The translations under genes and the position numbers were made by a program. Positions 56,773-64,000 of a stretch of 64,000 nt of DNA are shown here, piece by piece (positions within the stretch are counted from its first letter, which is position 1; each line of letters starts with the position of its first letter). The notes under the pieces were generated by a model that saw only the letters and a program-made list of their open reading frames with translations, did no database searches and was not told the origin of the DNA. The DNA is from Oceanococcus atlanticus (GTDB lineage: Bacteria > Pseudomonadota > Gammaproteobacteria > Nevskiales > Oceanococcaceae): assembly GCF_002088235.1 (NCBI RefSeq), contig NZ_AQQV01000003.1:620001-684000 (forward strand). Direction: 5' to 3'.

Positions 56773-57003
56773 TCAATGGCTTTTGCCACATTCGGCCGCA
56801 TCATCGGTGGCCTCATAATCCATATGATCGATCGAGTCTTCGGATTGCAGGAATCCAAGCGGATCTCGTCCGTGCCGCAGCAAATTCAGCCGCACTGCTG
56901 AGCGTGCGATCCAGCGTTTCCAGAACACCGTATGACGCTGTCCGATAAAGCCCGCGACGCGCATCAGCAGCCTGGCTTTGATCTCGGCCAATTTGGTGCT
57001 CAT
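56773..57003 (-). CDS. 76-residue protein coupled to the molybdoenzyme, unknown function
   Basis: ATG 57003 overlaps the stop codon of the oxidoreductase gene by 4 nt (ATGA), a sign of real translational coupling. The product is strongly basic in its first half (STKLAEIKARLLMRVAGFIGQRHTVFWKRWIARSAVRLNLLRHGRD), then acidic (SEDSIDHMDYEATDDAAECGKSH). It has no transmembrane helix or cluster motif and does not match the usual NarJ/TorD chaperones in size. It could be a small accessory or maturation factor for the molybdoenzyme; I do not recognise it. An upstream ATG at 57060 is less likely. Confidence 0.7.
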   Translation of the reverse strand: MSTKLAEIKARLLMRVAGFIGQRHTVFWKRWIARSAVRLNLLRHGRDPLGFLQSEDSIDHMDYEATDDAAECGKSH

Positions 57004-59186
57004 TGAAGTGCACCAATGCCGACGAAATCTCTGGGCGGTGCACATGCCGTGATACGGCACGGCACGCCCTTCATATGAGGAATGCCCTGCTCGCGGTCGA
57101 GATATTCCTGATCATCAGGAATCACCAGGCCATCATTGTGATCGTCCGCACCAAGGTCGTGCTCTTCAGGCAGCCACCAGCCATGCGGCACGCGAATTAG
57201 GCCGGGCGGCACGTCATCCCTGATCGTCACCATCATGAACAAGCGCCCGGCAACGGTCTCGATCTTCGCCCACTCGCCTTCAGTCAGACCATAGGAGGCA
57301 GCATCGACCGCATTTACGAACGTGCGGGGATAACGATTGCTTTTTCTCAAGCGCCGGTTGTGACGCTGGCCCGACTGGAAGAACTGCGGTTCGCGCAAAC
57401 CGACAAACATCTTCAACGGGAACGCATCGCTGGTCTCGACATTGCGATAGTACGGCAGCGGATCACAACCGAAACCTTCCAGCACTTCTGAATAAAGCTC
57501 GACTTTGCCCGACGGCGTAGCAAAGCCGGTCGTCCTGTAATTGAAGTGCTTGTAGTGCCCCAATTGAATCTTGTACTTGGACAGATACTCATGCCAACGC
57601 AGACCGGTTCGGGAGACCCGGTGATCAAACAACTCTTCAACATTGCGCCACGGAAACCACTCCTGCATGCCCATCCGCACGGCGAGGTCGTGCCACAAGT
57701 CGTACACGTTTCTGCACTCCCCAGGCGGGTCATAGAGCTGCTCCGACGTCATCGTGATCGTCGCCCAATTGTAGGTGTCCATTAGGTTGGGCCGCTCCAT
57801 CCAGCTGTCACCAGGTAGCACGTAATCACAAAGAGTGGCCGTCGGCGTCATGAACTGTTCGAAGCAGACATTCAATTCCTGGTTCAGCATCGCTTTCTTA
57901 ACCAGAGCCTGGTTGCCATAGCCAAATAAGGCGTTGTTGGCGATGGCGAAAAACGCTTTCACCGGGTATGGCTCTGCGGTTGCCATCGCCCTAAAAGTCG
58001 TCGATGGCACGGCCATATGCGTGCCTTTCACAAGATTGGGGTAACGATGGCCAAAAACCCTTTCACTGTGCTCTGCGAAAATGTCCGCGGCTTTGAAGGT
58101 GAATGCCGGGTGCTCGTCATACCCTAGCTGTTTGCGCTTCTGCTCATCGCTGAGCATTTCCGTGAGCTCCAGCTCCGGCTCTGAGATCAGATCCTGATGA
58201 ATCCCCATCAACATCTCACCACCAGGCGCGTCCAGATTGCCTGTAATGGCCCGCAGGATGCTGATGGCCCGAATCGCCGACGTACTGCTGACCTGCTGAT
58301 CAGTAATCGGTGACCACGGAATGATCGCGCCCTTGGATGTGGCATAAAGGCGCGCGGACTCGCGAATCTCTGTCTCATTCAAACCGGTAACGTCGCACAC
58401 GCGCTGCAGTGGATAGTCGTCGCGGATGCGCTTGGCCAGAGCATCGAAACCCACCGTCCAGTCCCGAACAAAAGCTTTGTCGTAAAGCTGCTCTTCGATA
58501 ATCACGTTGATCCAGCCCAGGCACAGCATCACGTCCGTGCCCGGCTTCAGGGCCAGATGAAAAGCGGCACGTTCAGCCGTCGGGCTGCGTCGTGGGTCCA
58601 TCACGATCAGTTTGGCGCCGCGCTGCTCAGCCAAGCGCAGCCGTACATATTCCCAAACCCAGTTCTGGGAGTTGGTGTTGTGGCCCATCAAAACGACGCA
58701 ATTGGTGTTTTCGAAATCGGGCATCGGCATCCAGCCATAGGTGAATCGATTCACCGCGGCCGTATTACCCAGGCAAAGCGCCACAGGTGAAAGATAGTTC
58801 GGTGTTCCCAGAATGTTCATGAAGCGCCGCGTCATGCCCGACTCCGTCGAGCAGTTCCAGGGTCCGCTGGTGACCGCCAGAGACTCAGCACCATAGCGGT
58901 CCACAATGCCTTGCAGCTTCTCGGCGATTTCGTCCATCGCCTGTTCCCAGGAGATCTGTTGCCACTGACCTGCGCCGCGCTCCCCCACGCGTTTGAGCGG
59001 ATGGAGCAAGCGATTGGGATGCTCAAACGTGGTTTGGGCAAGCTTGCCCTTGGCACAGATCGCACCGGGCCCCATGGGGTTGTCGTAGTCTCCACTCAGG
59101 GTGAAGTCCTTCTCCCCAGGCTTTCGAGTTGCCACCAGCTGACATGAGATGTCGCAGGTTGCACAGAGGACGTGTTTGGTTTCCAT
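57000..59186 (-). CDS. Molybdopterin oxidoreductase of the DMSO reductase superfamily
   Basis: A 728-residue single-subunit-type enzyme. A 4Fe-4S motif is at the N-terminus (Cys8, Cys11, Cys15, Cys44), followed by the bis-MGD fold. The likely Mo ligand is Cys138 in SPVALCLGNT, as in nitrate-reductase- and formate-dehydrogenase-like members. There is no signal peptide of Tat type, so it is predicted to be cytoplasmic. It resembles the BisC/thiosulfate-reductase-like and acetylene-hydratase-like groups, and the substrate cannot be fixed. ATG 59186 has AAGGAG 8 nt upstream. It leads an operon with a small coupled ORF and moaA, moaD, moaE, moaC and moeB, and diverges from an AraC regulator. Confidence 0.9.
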   Translation of the reverse strand: METKHVLCATCDISCQLVATRKPGEKDFTLSGDYDNPMGPGAICAKGKLAQTTFEHPNRLLHPLKRVGERGAGQWQQISWEQAMDEIAEKLQGIVDRYGAESLAVTSGPWNCSTESGMTRRFMNILGTPNYLSPVALCLGNTAAVNRFTYGWMPMPDFENTNCVVLMGHNTNSQNWVWEYVRLRLAEQRGAKLIVMDPRRSPTAERAAFHLALKPGTDVMLCLGWINVIIEEQLYDKAFVRDWTVGFDALAKRIRDDYPLQRVCDVTGLNETEIRESARLYATSKGAIIPWSPITDQQVSSTSAIRAISILRAITGNLDAPGGEMLMGIHQDLISEPELELTEMLSDEQKRKQLGYDEHPAFTFKAADIFAEHSERVFGHRYPNLVKGTHMAVPSTTFRAMATAEPYPVKAFFAIANNALFGYGNQALVKKAMLNQELNVCFEQFMTPTATLCDYVLPGDSWMERPNLMDTYNWATITMTSEQLYDPPGECRNVYDLWHDLAVRMGMQEWFPWRNVEELFDHRVSRTGLRWHEYLSKYKIQLGHYKHFNYRTTGFATPSGKVELYSEVLEGFGCDPLPYYRNVETSDAFPLKMFVGLREPQFFQSGQRHNRRLRKSNRYPRTFVNAVDAASYGLTEGEWAKIETVAGRLFMMVTIRDDVPPGLIRVPHGWWLPEEHDLGADDHNDGLVIPDDQEYLDREQGIPHMKGVPCRITACAPPRDFVGIGALQ

Positions 59187-59338
59187 AGTGGGTCTCCTTA
59201 TTGCCGCCGAACGCACAATGAGCCTCGGTGATCGAGCCGCAAATCTATCTTCGATCGCAAGCAGAGATTTACCTTATAGAGCCATTTATTTATCTTTTAC
59301 GGTCAATCTTCATTCGCGATCACATCGCCGAAGCCCTT
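59187..59338. promoter_or_regulatory. Divergent promoter region of the molybdoenzyme operon and AraC gene
   Basis: This 152-bp gap has an AT-rich patch (about 59262-59320). I see the molybdoenzyme ribosome site and no clear direct or inverted repeat that would mark an AraC operator. Confidence 0.4.
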
Positions 59339-60361
59339 ATGCCCGCTCTTCACTCCAGTCCCTTTGTCCTCAACAGCTTTCTGAGCGAGTTCTCGCCACT
59401 GCTGATTTCAAGAGGAGGAGAACTGCAAAGCGTTTGCGCGAGCGCCGGCCTGACACCGCATGAAGTCACGGGGGCCAATCAACTCATTCCATTCGATCGA
59501 TTCATCGCGCTGCTTGAAGCCGCGTCTGCCTCGCTGGGTGCTGATGATTTCGCTCTGATGCTCGCGTCCCGACAGGACCTACGCGCCCTTGGTCCGGTCT
59601 CACTCATGCTGCGTGACTGCGAAACGGTCAGCCAAGCAATATCAGTCACGGTTTCACAGCTGACCCTGCTCGTATCCGGAATCTCGATGGCCGAGCGCCT
59701 GCACGCTGATGAATTTATCGTCGAGATCGACGTCCACTTGCCCGGCCTGAAATACAGAAGGCAATTTCGAGACTACCTGGTCGGATCCACACTGATGGTC
59801 GTGCGAAACCTGTCAGGTCTCACCAGACAGCTGCATCAATGCCAGCTCTATGGGCACCCCCAAACACCGACAGAACAAGCCGAGCTGACCGCGTTCCTGG
59901 GCTGCACGCCAGATTTCGGAGCACAAAGAATCGTCCTGCACTTTCCCGCATCACTGGGTCTGTCACCTCTGGCGCCATCAGCTATTCGAAATCCGCGTGT
60001 TGCTAGCGACATGGCCAGTGCCCGCCGGCACTTGGAAGCGTCAATTCAATCAGCTTTGACTTACCTGCTTGTAAGCGGGGCATCCAACGTACAGACGGTG
60101 GCTTCGCTACTGGGGTACTCAGAGCGCACGCTGCGCAGACGACTTACCCAACATGGCTTGTCGTACCAGGGCATTCTGGACGCCTTTCGTCTGGATCAAG
60201 CCAATAAATACCTGAGCAGCACACACTACCGCATGAGTGACATTGCAAGCTTGCTCGGATTTGCCAACCAGAGTGCCTTTTCGCGCTTTTACCTCAATGC
60301 AACCGGCTTAACGCCCAGCCGCTATCGTGCGGGGCTGCTCAGCAACACATCGCCTGAATAG
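59339..60361 (+). CDS. AraC family regulator, OruR/ArgR-type N-terminal domain
   Basis: A 340-residue AraC-type activator. The N-terminal ~190 residues carry the arabinose-binding-like domain of the OruR/FaeR group (LIPFDRFIALLEAASASLGADDFALML ... LGPVSLMLRDCETV). The C-terminal ~100 residues have the double HTH (VASLLGYSERTLRRRLTQHGLSYQGILDAFR and MSDIASLLGFANQSAFSRFYLNATGLTPSRYR). ATG 59339 was chosen over 59228, which would start inside the promoter region. Divergent placement suggests it controls the molybdoenzyme operon in response to its substrate. The inducer is unknown. Confidence 0.92.
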   Translation: MPALHSSPFVLNSFLSEFSPLLISRGGELQSVCASAGLTPHEVTGANQLIPFDRFIALLEAASASLGADDFALMLASRQDLRALGPVSLMLRDCETVSQAISVTVSQLTLLVSGISMAERLHADEFIVEIDVHLPGLKYRRQFRDYLVGSTLMVVRNLSGLTRQLHQCQLYGHPQTPTEQAELTAFLGCTPDFGAQRIVLHFPASLGLSPLAPSAIRNPRVASDMASARRHLEASIQSALTYLLVSGASNVQTVASLLGYSERTLRRRLTQHGLSYQGILDAFRLDQANKYLSSTHYRMSDIASLLGFANQSAFSRFYLNATGLTPSRYRAGLLSNTSPE

Positions 60362-60450
60362 TGCAAAAACGCTCGTGCAGGGCTAGTTTCAGCTTGAATC
60401 GGGCCAGACCAGAACAGCCCGTGGTCCAGTTTTTGTGATCAGCCTGTGTA

Positions 60451-60499
60451 TTGACAGCTGAACTCTACACGCATCAAAATTACCGACTGATTAGTCGGT
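60451..60499 (+). promoter_or_regulatory. Promoter and TetR operator of the efflux operon
   Basis: TTGACA (60451-60456) is a perfect -35; CAAAAT (60475-60480) is a fair -10 at 18-bp spacing. Immediately downstream ACCGACT (60482-60488) and AGTCGGT (60493-60499) form a perfect 7-bp inverted repeat with a 4-nt centre, 8 bp before the tetR start. The layout fits autorepression. Confidence 0.85.
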
Positions 60500-60506
60500 C
60501 TATCTC

Positions 60507-61100
60507 ATGAGCAAGCGACAAGACATACTCGACACGGCTGTTGAACTGTTCGTGCGCCAGGGCGTGGACAACACACCCACATCCCAGATCAGCAAAGTTG
60601 CCGGCGTCGCAACGGGCACACTGTTCCACCATTTTCACAGCAAAGATGAAATCCTGTCAGCGCTGGTGCTCGATATCCGCGAAAGCGTTCATGCCGCGGT
60701 GATGGCCGCCTCAGGTCACATGGCTGACTACAACTACAAATGCCGATTCGAAGCCATGTGGCTGGCGTTTATTCGTTGGGCTATGAAGCACCCCAATCAA
60801 TTTCACTTTCGCACCCAAATTGAGTCACGCGTCAACCTCGACGAAGAGACACAGAGACAGGTTGACAGGTTGCAGGGCGAGTTCGATGAAATCGCGCGCC
60901 AAGGCGTCGAAATGGGGCTGCTCAAACCCCTACCGATCGAATTCTTAACCGGATTCGCCCATCACCAGGGCACCTACATCACCGCCTACTTCATCGAAAA
61001 CCCCAAACACTTCGCTGACGACGCCTTCCGCAAGCGCTGCTTTTCCTGCACTTGGGACTCGATTGCAATCCCTGAAAACGCCAGCAAGCAGACCAACTAG
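60507..61100 (+). CDS. TetR/AcrR family repressor of the RND operon
   Basis: A 197-residue TetR-type regulator. HTH residues are about 6-52 (ILDTAVELFVRQGVDNTPTSQISKVAGVATGTLFHHFHSKDEILSAL). The ligand domain resembles regulators of RND pumps. It is the first gene of a run with the adaptor and the pump and sits directly under a palindromic operator, so it probably represses the whole operon, including itself. A related imperfect palindrome lies at its 3' end. The inducing compound is unknown. Confidence 0.94.
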   Translation: MSKRQDILDTAVELFVRQGVDNTPTSQISKVAGVATGTLFHHFHSKDEILSALVLDIRESVHAAVMAASGHMADYNYKCRFEAMWLAFIRWAMKHPNQFHFRTQIESRVNLDEETQRQVDRLQGEFDEIARQGVEMGLLKPLPIEFLTGFAHHQGTYITAYFIENPKHFADDAFRKRCFSCTWDSIAIPENASKQTN

Positions 61101-61105
61101 TCGGT
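61092..61105. promoter_or_regulatory. Second, compact copy of the TetR half-sites
   Basis: ACCAACT (61092-61098) abuts AGTCGGT (61099-61105). The arms match those at 60482-60499 with one mismatch but lack the 4-nt centre. It includes the tetR stop codon and precedes the adaptor gene by 11 bp. It may be a weak second operator or chance. Confidence 0.4.
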
Positions 61106-61116
61106 TTTAAAACAGT

Positions 61117-62169
61117 ATGAAACGATTTCTGAACTGTGCGCAGCTCGCCTGCGCCCTGTTGATCTTGCACGCTCACACAGCACAGGGAGCGGCCCCGGCA
61201 AAACCGGTCAAACTTTTAACACTGAGTGATCACGCCATGACGGTGGAGCGCCAGTTCTATGGCCAGGTTGTCGCGCGCGAAACGGTCAATTTCGCTTTTC
61301 AGGTCGCCGGCCAGATCGTCCGCATGCCAATCGCCGAAGGCGCCGTATTAGAGGCTGGCAGCCTGATCGCAGAACTGGATCTGGAGCCATTTGTACTCGC
61401 CCGTGATCGGGCACGCGTTCAATTCCAGCAGGCAACAAGCAATTACAAGCGCTTTTCAGCTGCGGGTTTAAGCAATGTGTCGCAAGCTGATATAGACGAA
61501 GCGCAATCCACGCTAGCCCTGGCAAACGTGGCGCTCAAGCAGGCGGAATATTCGCTCAAACGCGCAAGCTTGCACTCGCCGTTCAAAGCACTTGTAGCAA
61601 AGCGTCTCACGCCAAACTTCAGCACGGTAAGTGCCGGCACGGCGGTAGCCCGGCTGCATGACATGTCTGAAATCCATATCGAAATCGAGATGCCGGAATT
61701 GTTGTTCCATCGTGCTCAACAACGCGGGCCTGTTGCACTGTTCGCAACGCTGGTCGACGACGCCGAACGCTATCCACTCGAGATTTACGAGTACGCCACT
61801 CAGACGTCACCCGTCGGGCAGACTTACACGCTTACACTGAAGATGCTGGCCACGCCGTCACAGCTGCTTTTACCCGGCGCTTCGGTCACTGTACTGGCTC
61901 GTCAACAGACCGAAAAAACGCAGATTATTTTGCCGCCCACTGCATTGGTGGTGGCGCCGGACGGAACCACATCAGTCATGGTGTTTGAAGCCACTGACTC
62001 CACTGACACCGGCCTCGTGCGAAAGCATATCGTTGACATTGAGGTTGGAGCACAGGGTCAGTTCATCATGCTCAAGGGGCCCGAGGCAGGTCGCGAGATT
62101 GTGCTAACCGGCGCCAGCAGCCTACTCGACGGACAAGCCGTAAGGCGCTTCAGAACTGCGGATTACTGA
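61117..62169 (+). CDS. RND efflux periplasmic adaptor subunit
   Basis: A 350-residue membrane fusion protein with a signal peptide (ACALLILHAHTAQG). The lipoyl domain halves (NFAFQVAGQIVRMPIAEGAVLEAGSLIAELD and YSLKRASLHSPFKALVAKRL) flank a short coiled coil (about 95-140). A beta-barrel and a membrane-proximal domain follow (LPPTALVVAPDGTTSVMVFE). No lipobox Cys is present at the cleavage site. It links the RND pump, which starts one nucleotide after its stop codon, to an outer-membrane factor that is not in the window. Confidence 0.93.
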   Translation: MKRFLNCAQLACALLILHAHTAQGAAPAKPVKLLTLSDHAMTVERQFYGQVVARETVNFAFQVAGQIVRMPIAEGAVLEAGSLIAELDLEPFVLARDRARVQFQQATSNYKRFSAAGLSNVSQADIDEAQSTLALANVALKQAEYSLKRASLHSPFKALVAKRLTPNFSTVSAGTAVARLHDMSEIHIEIEMPELLFHRAQQRGPVALFATLVDDAERYPLEIYEYATQTSPVGQTYTLTLKMLATPSQLLLPGASVTVLARQQTEKTQIILPPTALVVAPDGTTSVMVFEATDSTDTGLVRKHIVDIEVGAQGQFIMLKGPEAGREIVLTGASSLLDGQAVRRFRTADY

Positions 62170-62170
62170 C

Positions 62171-64000
62171 ATGTCCATTGCACAAGGCGCTATCGAGAAG
62201 CCGGTACTGACGTGGATGCTGATCCTGATCCTGCTACTAGGTGGGATCTGGGGTTTTAGTGATCTTGGTCGCTTGGAAGATCCAGCTTTCACACTCAAAC
62301 AGGCGCTGGTCGTCACGCAGTACCCCGGCGCCACTGCGCAACAGGTTGCAGAAGAGGTTTCCGAGCCCTTGGAATCGGCGATCCAGAAGATGGCCGAAGT
62401 GGACTTCATCACATCACGCAACCAACCAGGCCGCTCGACCATCACGATCGACATCAAGCCCACCTATGATGGCAACGAACTGCCAGCCATCTGGAAGGAA
62501 CTGCGCAATCGGGTTGCGGATGCAGCGCTGGAGCTTCCCAATGGCGTAGCTGCCCCTCTCGTGAATGATGACTTCGGCGATGTTTTTGGGCTTTTCTACG
62601 CCGTCACCGCGCCTGGCTACAGTGACGCAGAGCGTCACGACATTGCCGATTTCCTGCGCCGAGAGCTGCTCACGGTGGCCAATGTGGCTGACGTTGAACT
62701 GGCCGGTCTACCTGAAGAGGCAATTTTCGTTGAGCCATCAATGCCTATTGCGCTCAACACCAGCGTGGCACCTGATCAGTTTGTCGGCGCCATCGCGAAT
62801 GCCAACTCGGTGGTTCAATCCGGTTACATCGACACCAGCGGTGGGCGCCAAGTGGACATACTGTCGCCCCTGGGCTCTCAAACCGTCGAAGATATCGCCG
62901 GTCTGTCGATCGGCATCGGATCTGGCGAGATACTTAACCTGCGCGACGTGGCCCGCGTACATCGCAGCCGCAAACCCAATCCCGAGCAAATCATACGCTT
63001 CAACGGAGACGAGGCTTTCACCTTGGGCATTGCCGGCCTGTCGACCGCGAACATTGTTGAAGTGGGTCACAGCGTGGATCGCCGGCTCGCGTCCTTGCAA
63101 GACAAGATTCCGGCCGGCGTTGACGTGCTCCCCATCTATCAACAGCACCGCATTGTCGAGAAAGCCAGCAATGACTTTCTTATCAACCTGATCCTGTCGG
63201 TCACCATCGTGGTTGTCGTACTGGCCCTGTTTATGGGCTGGCGCGCCGCCGTAGTGGTCGGAGGCACCCTGCTACTGACCATCGTTGGCACGCTGTTCTT
63301 TATGGCCATCTTCAGTATCGAGATGGAGCGGATTTCGCTCGGCGCCCTGATCATCGCGATGGGCATGCTGGTGGACAACGCCATCGTAGTGGCTGAAGGT
63401 ATGCAGGAAGCCATGCGCCAAGGTCAACGCTCGACTCGGGCCGCGCGTGAAATCGGCACAAAAACACAAACACCCCTGCTCGGTGCAACGATCATCGGGA
63501 TCATGGCCTTTGCCGGCATCGGGCTCAGCCCGGACGCCACCGGTGAGTTCCTGTTCTCACTGTTTGCCGTGATTGGCATTTCCCTTTTGTTGAGTTGGGT
63601 CCTGGCCATTACAGCAACACCATTGCTCGGACACTATCTTTTCAGTCATGCCGATCAGCACGTTGCGACGGATTCTTATGATGGCGCGCTGTTTCGAGCC
63701 TACGGGCGCATGCTGCGCCGCGCTTTGCACGCGCGCTGGGCGGTCTTATTGGTGCTGGCCGCCATCACCCTGGCCTGTTTCGCAGCCTTTGGTCAGATTA
63801 AGCAGCAATTCTTCCCTGACTCGAACACACCGATGCTGTTCGCTCACTATCAGATGCCACAGGGCAGCACGGTAGAACAGACCGCCCGTAACCTTGAGCA
63901 GGTGGAGGGCTGGCTTCTTGAACGCCAAGAAGTCACGTCGGTAGCCACGTTCGCCGGCCGCGGCGCAACTCGCTTCATGTTGACCTATCCGCAGGAACTG
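62171..64000 (+). CDS. RND efflux transporter, C-terminal part off window
   Basis: The first ~610 residues of an inner-membrane RND pump (usual length ~1020-1050) lie in the window. The start MSIAQGAIEKPVLTWMLILILLLGGIWGFSDL is the first helix, and a porter domain (LPAIWKELRNRVADAALELP) follows. Helices 2-6 include the conserved LGALIIAMGMLVDNAIVVAEGMQEAM, whose Asp is part of the proton relay region. The sequence differs from AcrB-like HAE1 pumps in several spots and resembles the more divergent RND families that pair with TetR-regulated adaptors. The substrate is unknown. The reading frame stays open to the window edge. Confidence 0.94.
   Translation, partial: MSIAQGAIEKPVLTWMLILILLLGGIWGFSDLGRLEDPAFTLKQALVVTQYPGATAQQVAEEVSEPLESAIQKMAEVDFITSRNQPGRSTITIDIKPTYDGNELPAIWKELRNRVADAALELPNGVAAPLVNDDFGDVFGLFYAVTAPGYSDAERHDIADFLRRELLTVANVADVELAGLPEEAIFVEPSMPIALNTSVAPDQFVGAIANANSVVQSGYIDTSGGRQVDILSPLGSQTVEDIAGLSIGIGSGEILNLRDVARVHRSRKPNPEQIIRFNGDEAFTLGIAGLSTANIVEVGHSVDRRLASLQDKIPAGVDVLPIYQQHRIVEKASNDFLINLILSVTIVVVVLALFMGWRAAVVVGGTLLLTIVGTLFFMAIFSIEMERISLGALIIAMGMLVDNAIVVAEGMQEAMRQGQRSTRAAREIGTKTQTPLLGATIIGIMAFAGIGLSPDATGEFLFSLFAVIGISLLLSWVLAITATPLLGHYLFSHADQHVATDSYDGALFRAYGRMLRRALHARWAVLLVLAAITLACFAAFGQIKQQFFPDSNTPMLFAHYQMPQGSTVEQTARNLEQVEGWLLERQEVTSVATFAGRGATRFMLTYPQEL

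Overview
The window comes from a free-living, aerobic, GC-rich gammaproteobacterium. Support for this includes a gammaproteobacterial-type UvrB, a MetR/MetE pair with a textbook MetR box, a stand-alone EF-G of the FusA2 type, Rnk, an outer-membrane TonB-dependent receptor and many predicted lipoproteins. I see no insertion sequence, phage gene, CRISPR array or rRNA. Genes are packed tightly, mostly in same-strand runs with 4-nt ATGA or GTGA overlaps, so this looks like ordinary chromosome with several accessory functions. The genus cannot be named from the sequence alone.

Layout. 1-983 (-) holds a bufferin-type copper RiPP system: a DUF692/MNIO modifying enzyme cut by the window edge, and a secreted precursor with twelve cysteines, all in E-x-[K/R]-C-G. 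1193-2729 has an SDR, a STAS protein and a lipoprotein cytochrome c5. 2866-5460 is a lipoprotein penicillin acylase. 5767-8081 is a paired acyl-CoA dehydrogenase operon. 8223-10808 is a subtilisin with a GlyGly-CTERM-like tail. 19598-11418 (-) is one long compact run: RND-type adaptor, ABC ATPase, two MacB/FtsX permeases, dienelactone hydrolase, macrodomain, phosphatase-like protein, DM13, GFA protein, Map and YbaK. 19841-19916 is tRNA-Asn with its own promoter and two tandem terminators. 19990-24985 holds an aspartate aminotransferase, uvrB, an MscS channel and a YitT protein. 25053-26900 is a pentahaem cytochrome fusion. 27074-31433 has DUF2970, a MocR regulator, rnk, a TRIC channel and a nucleobase-type permease with a foldable leader.

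31503-35132 is a probable zinc-uptake cluster: small secreted protein, His-rich lipoprotein and ZnuD-like receptor. 35227-37314 (-) is the EF-G. 44048-37484 (-) is the most unusual locus: a membrane-anchored class III aminotransferase, a PHP phosphoesterase-glycosyltransferase fusion and a phosphatidylserine decarboxylase in overlapping frames, followed by an Mpo1-like membrane protein and a phospholipid-methyltransferase-like protein. Together they suggest synthesis of a modified amino- or glycophospholipid.

44189-48760 is metR, metE and glyA, the one-carbon branch of methionine synthesis. 48933-52813 has a Tat-exported PhoD-like phosphatase, a membrane protein and a lipoprotein NAPE-PLD-like metallohydrolase that diverges from a TetR gene over a clear operator. 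59186-53610 (-) is a molybdopterin oxidoreductase operon carrying a small coupled ORF and most of its own cofactor genes (moaA, moaD, moaE, moaC, moeB), with a divergent AraC regulator. 60507 to the right edge is a TetR-controlled RND efflux operon, cut by the window.

The best candidates for undescribed biology are the 44048-37484 lipid-type operon, the twelve-cysteine bufferin, the pentahaem fusion, and the 76-residue protein coupled to the molybdoenzyme.
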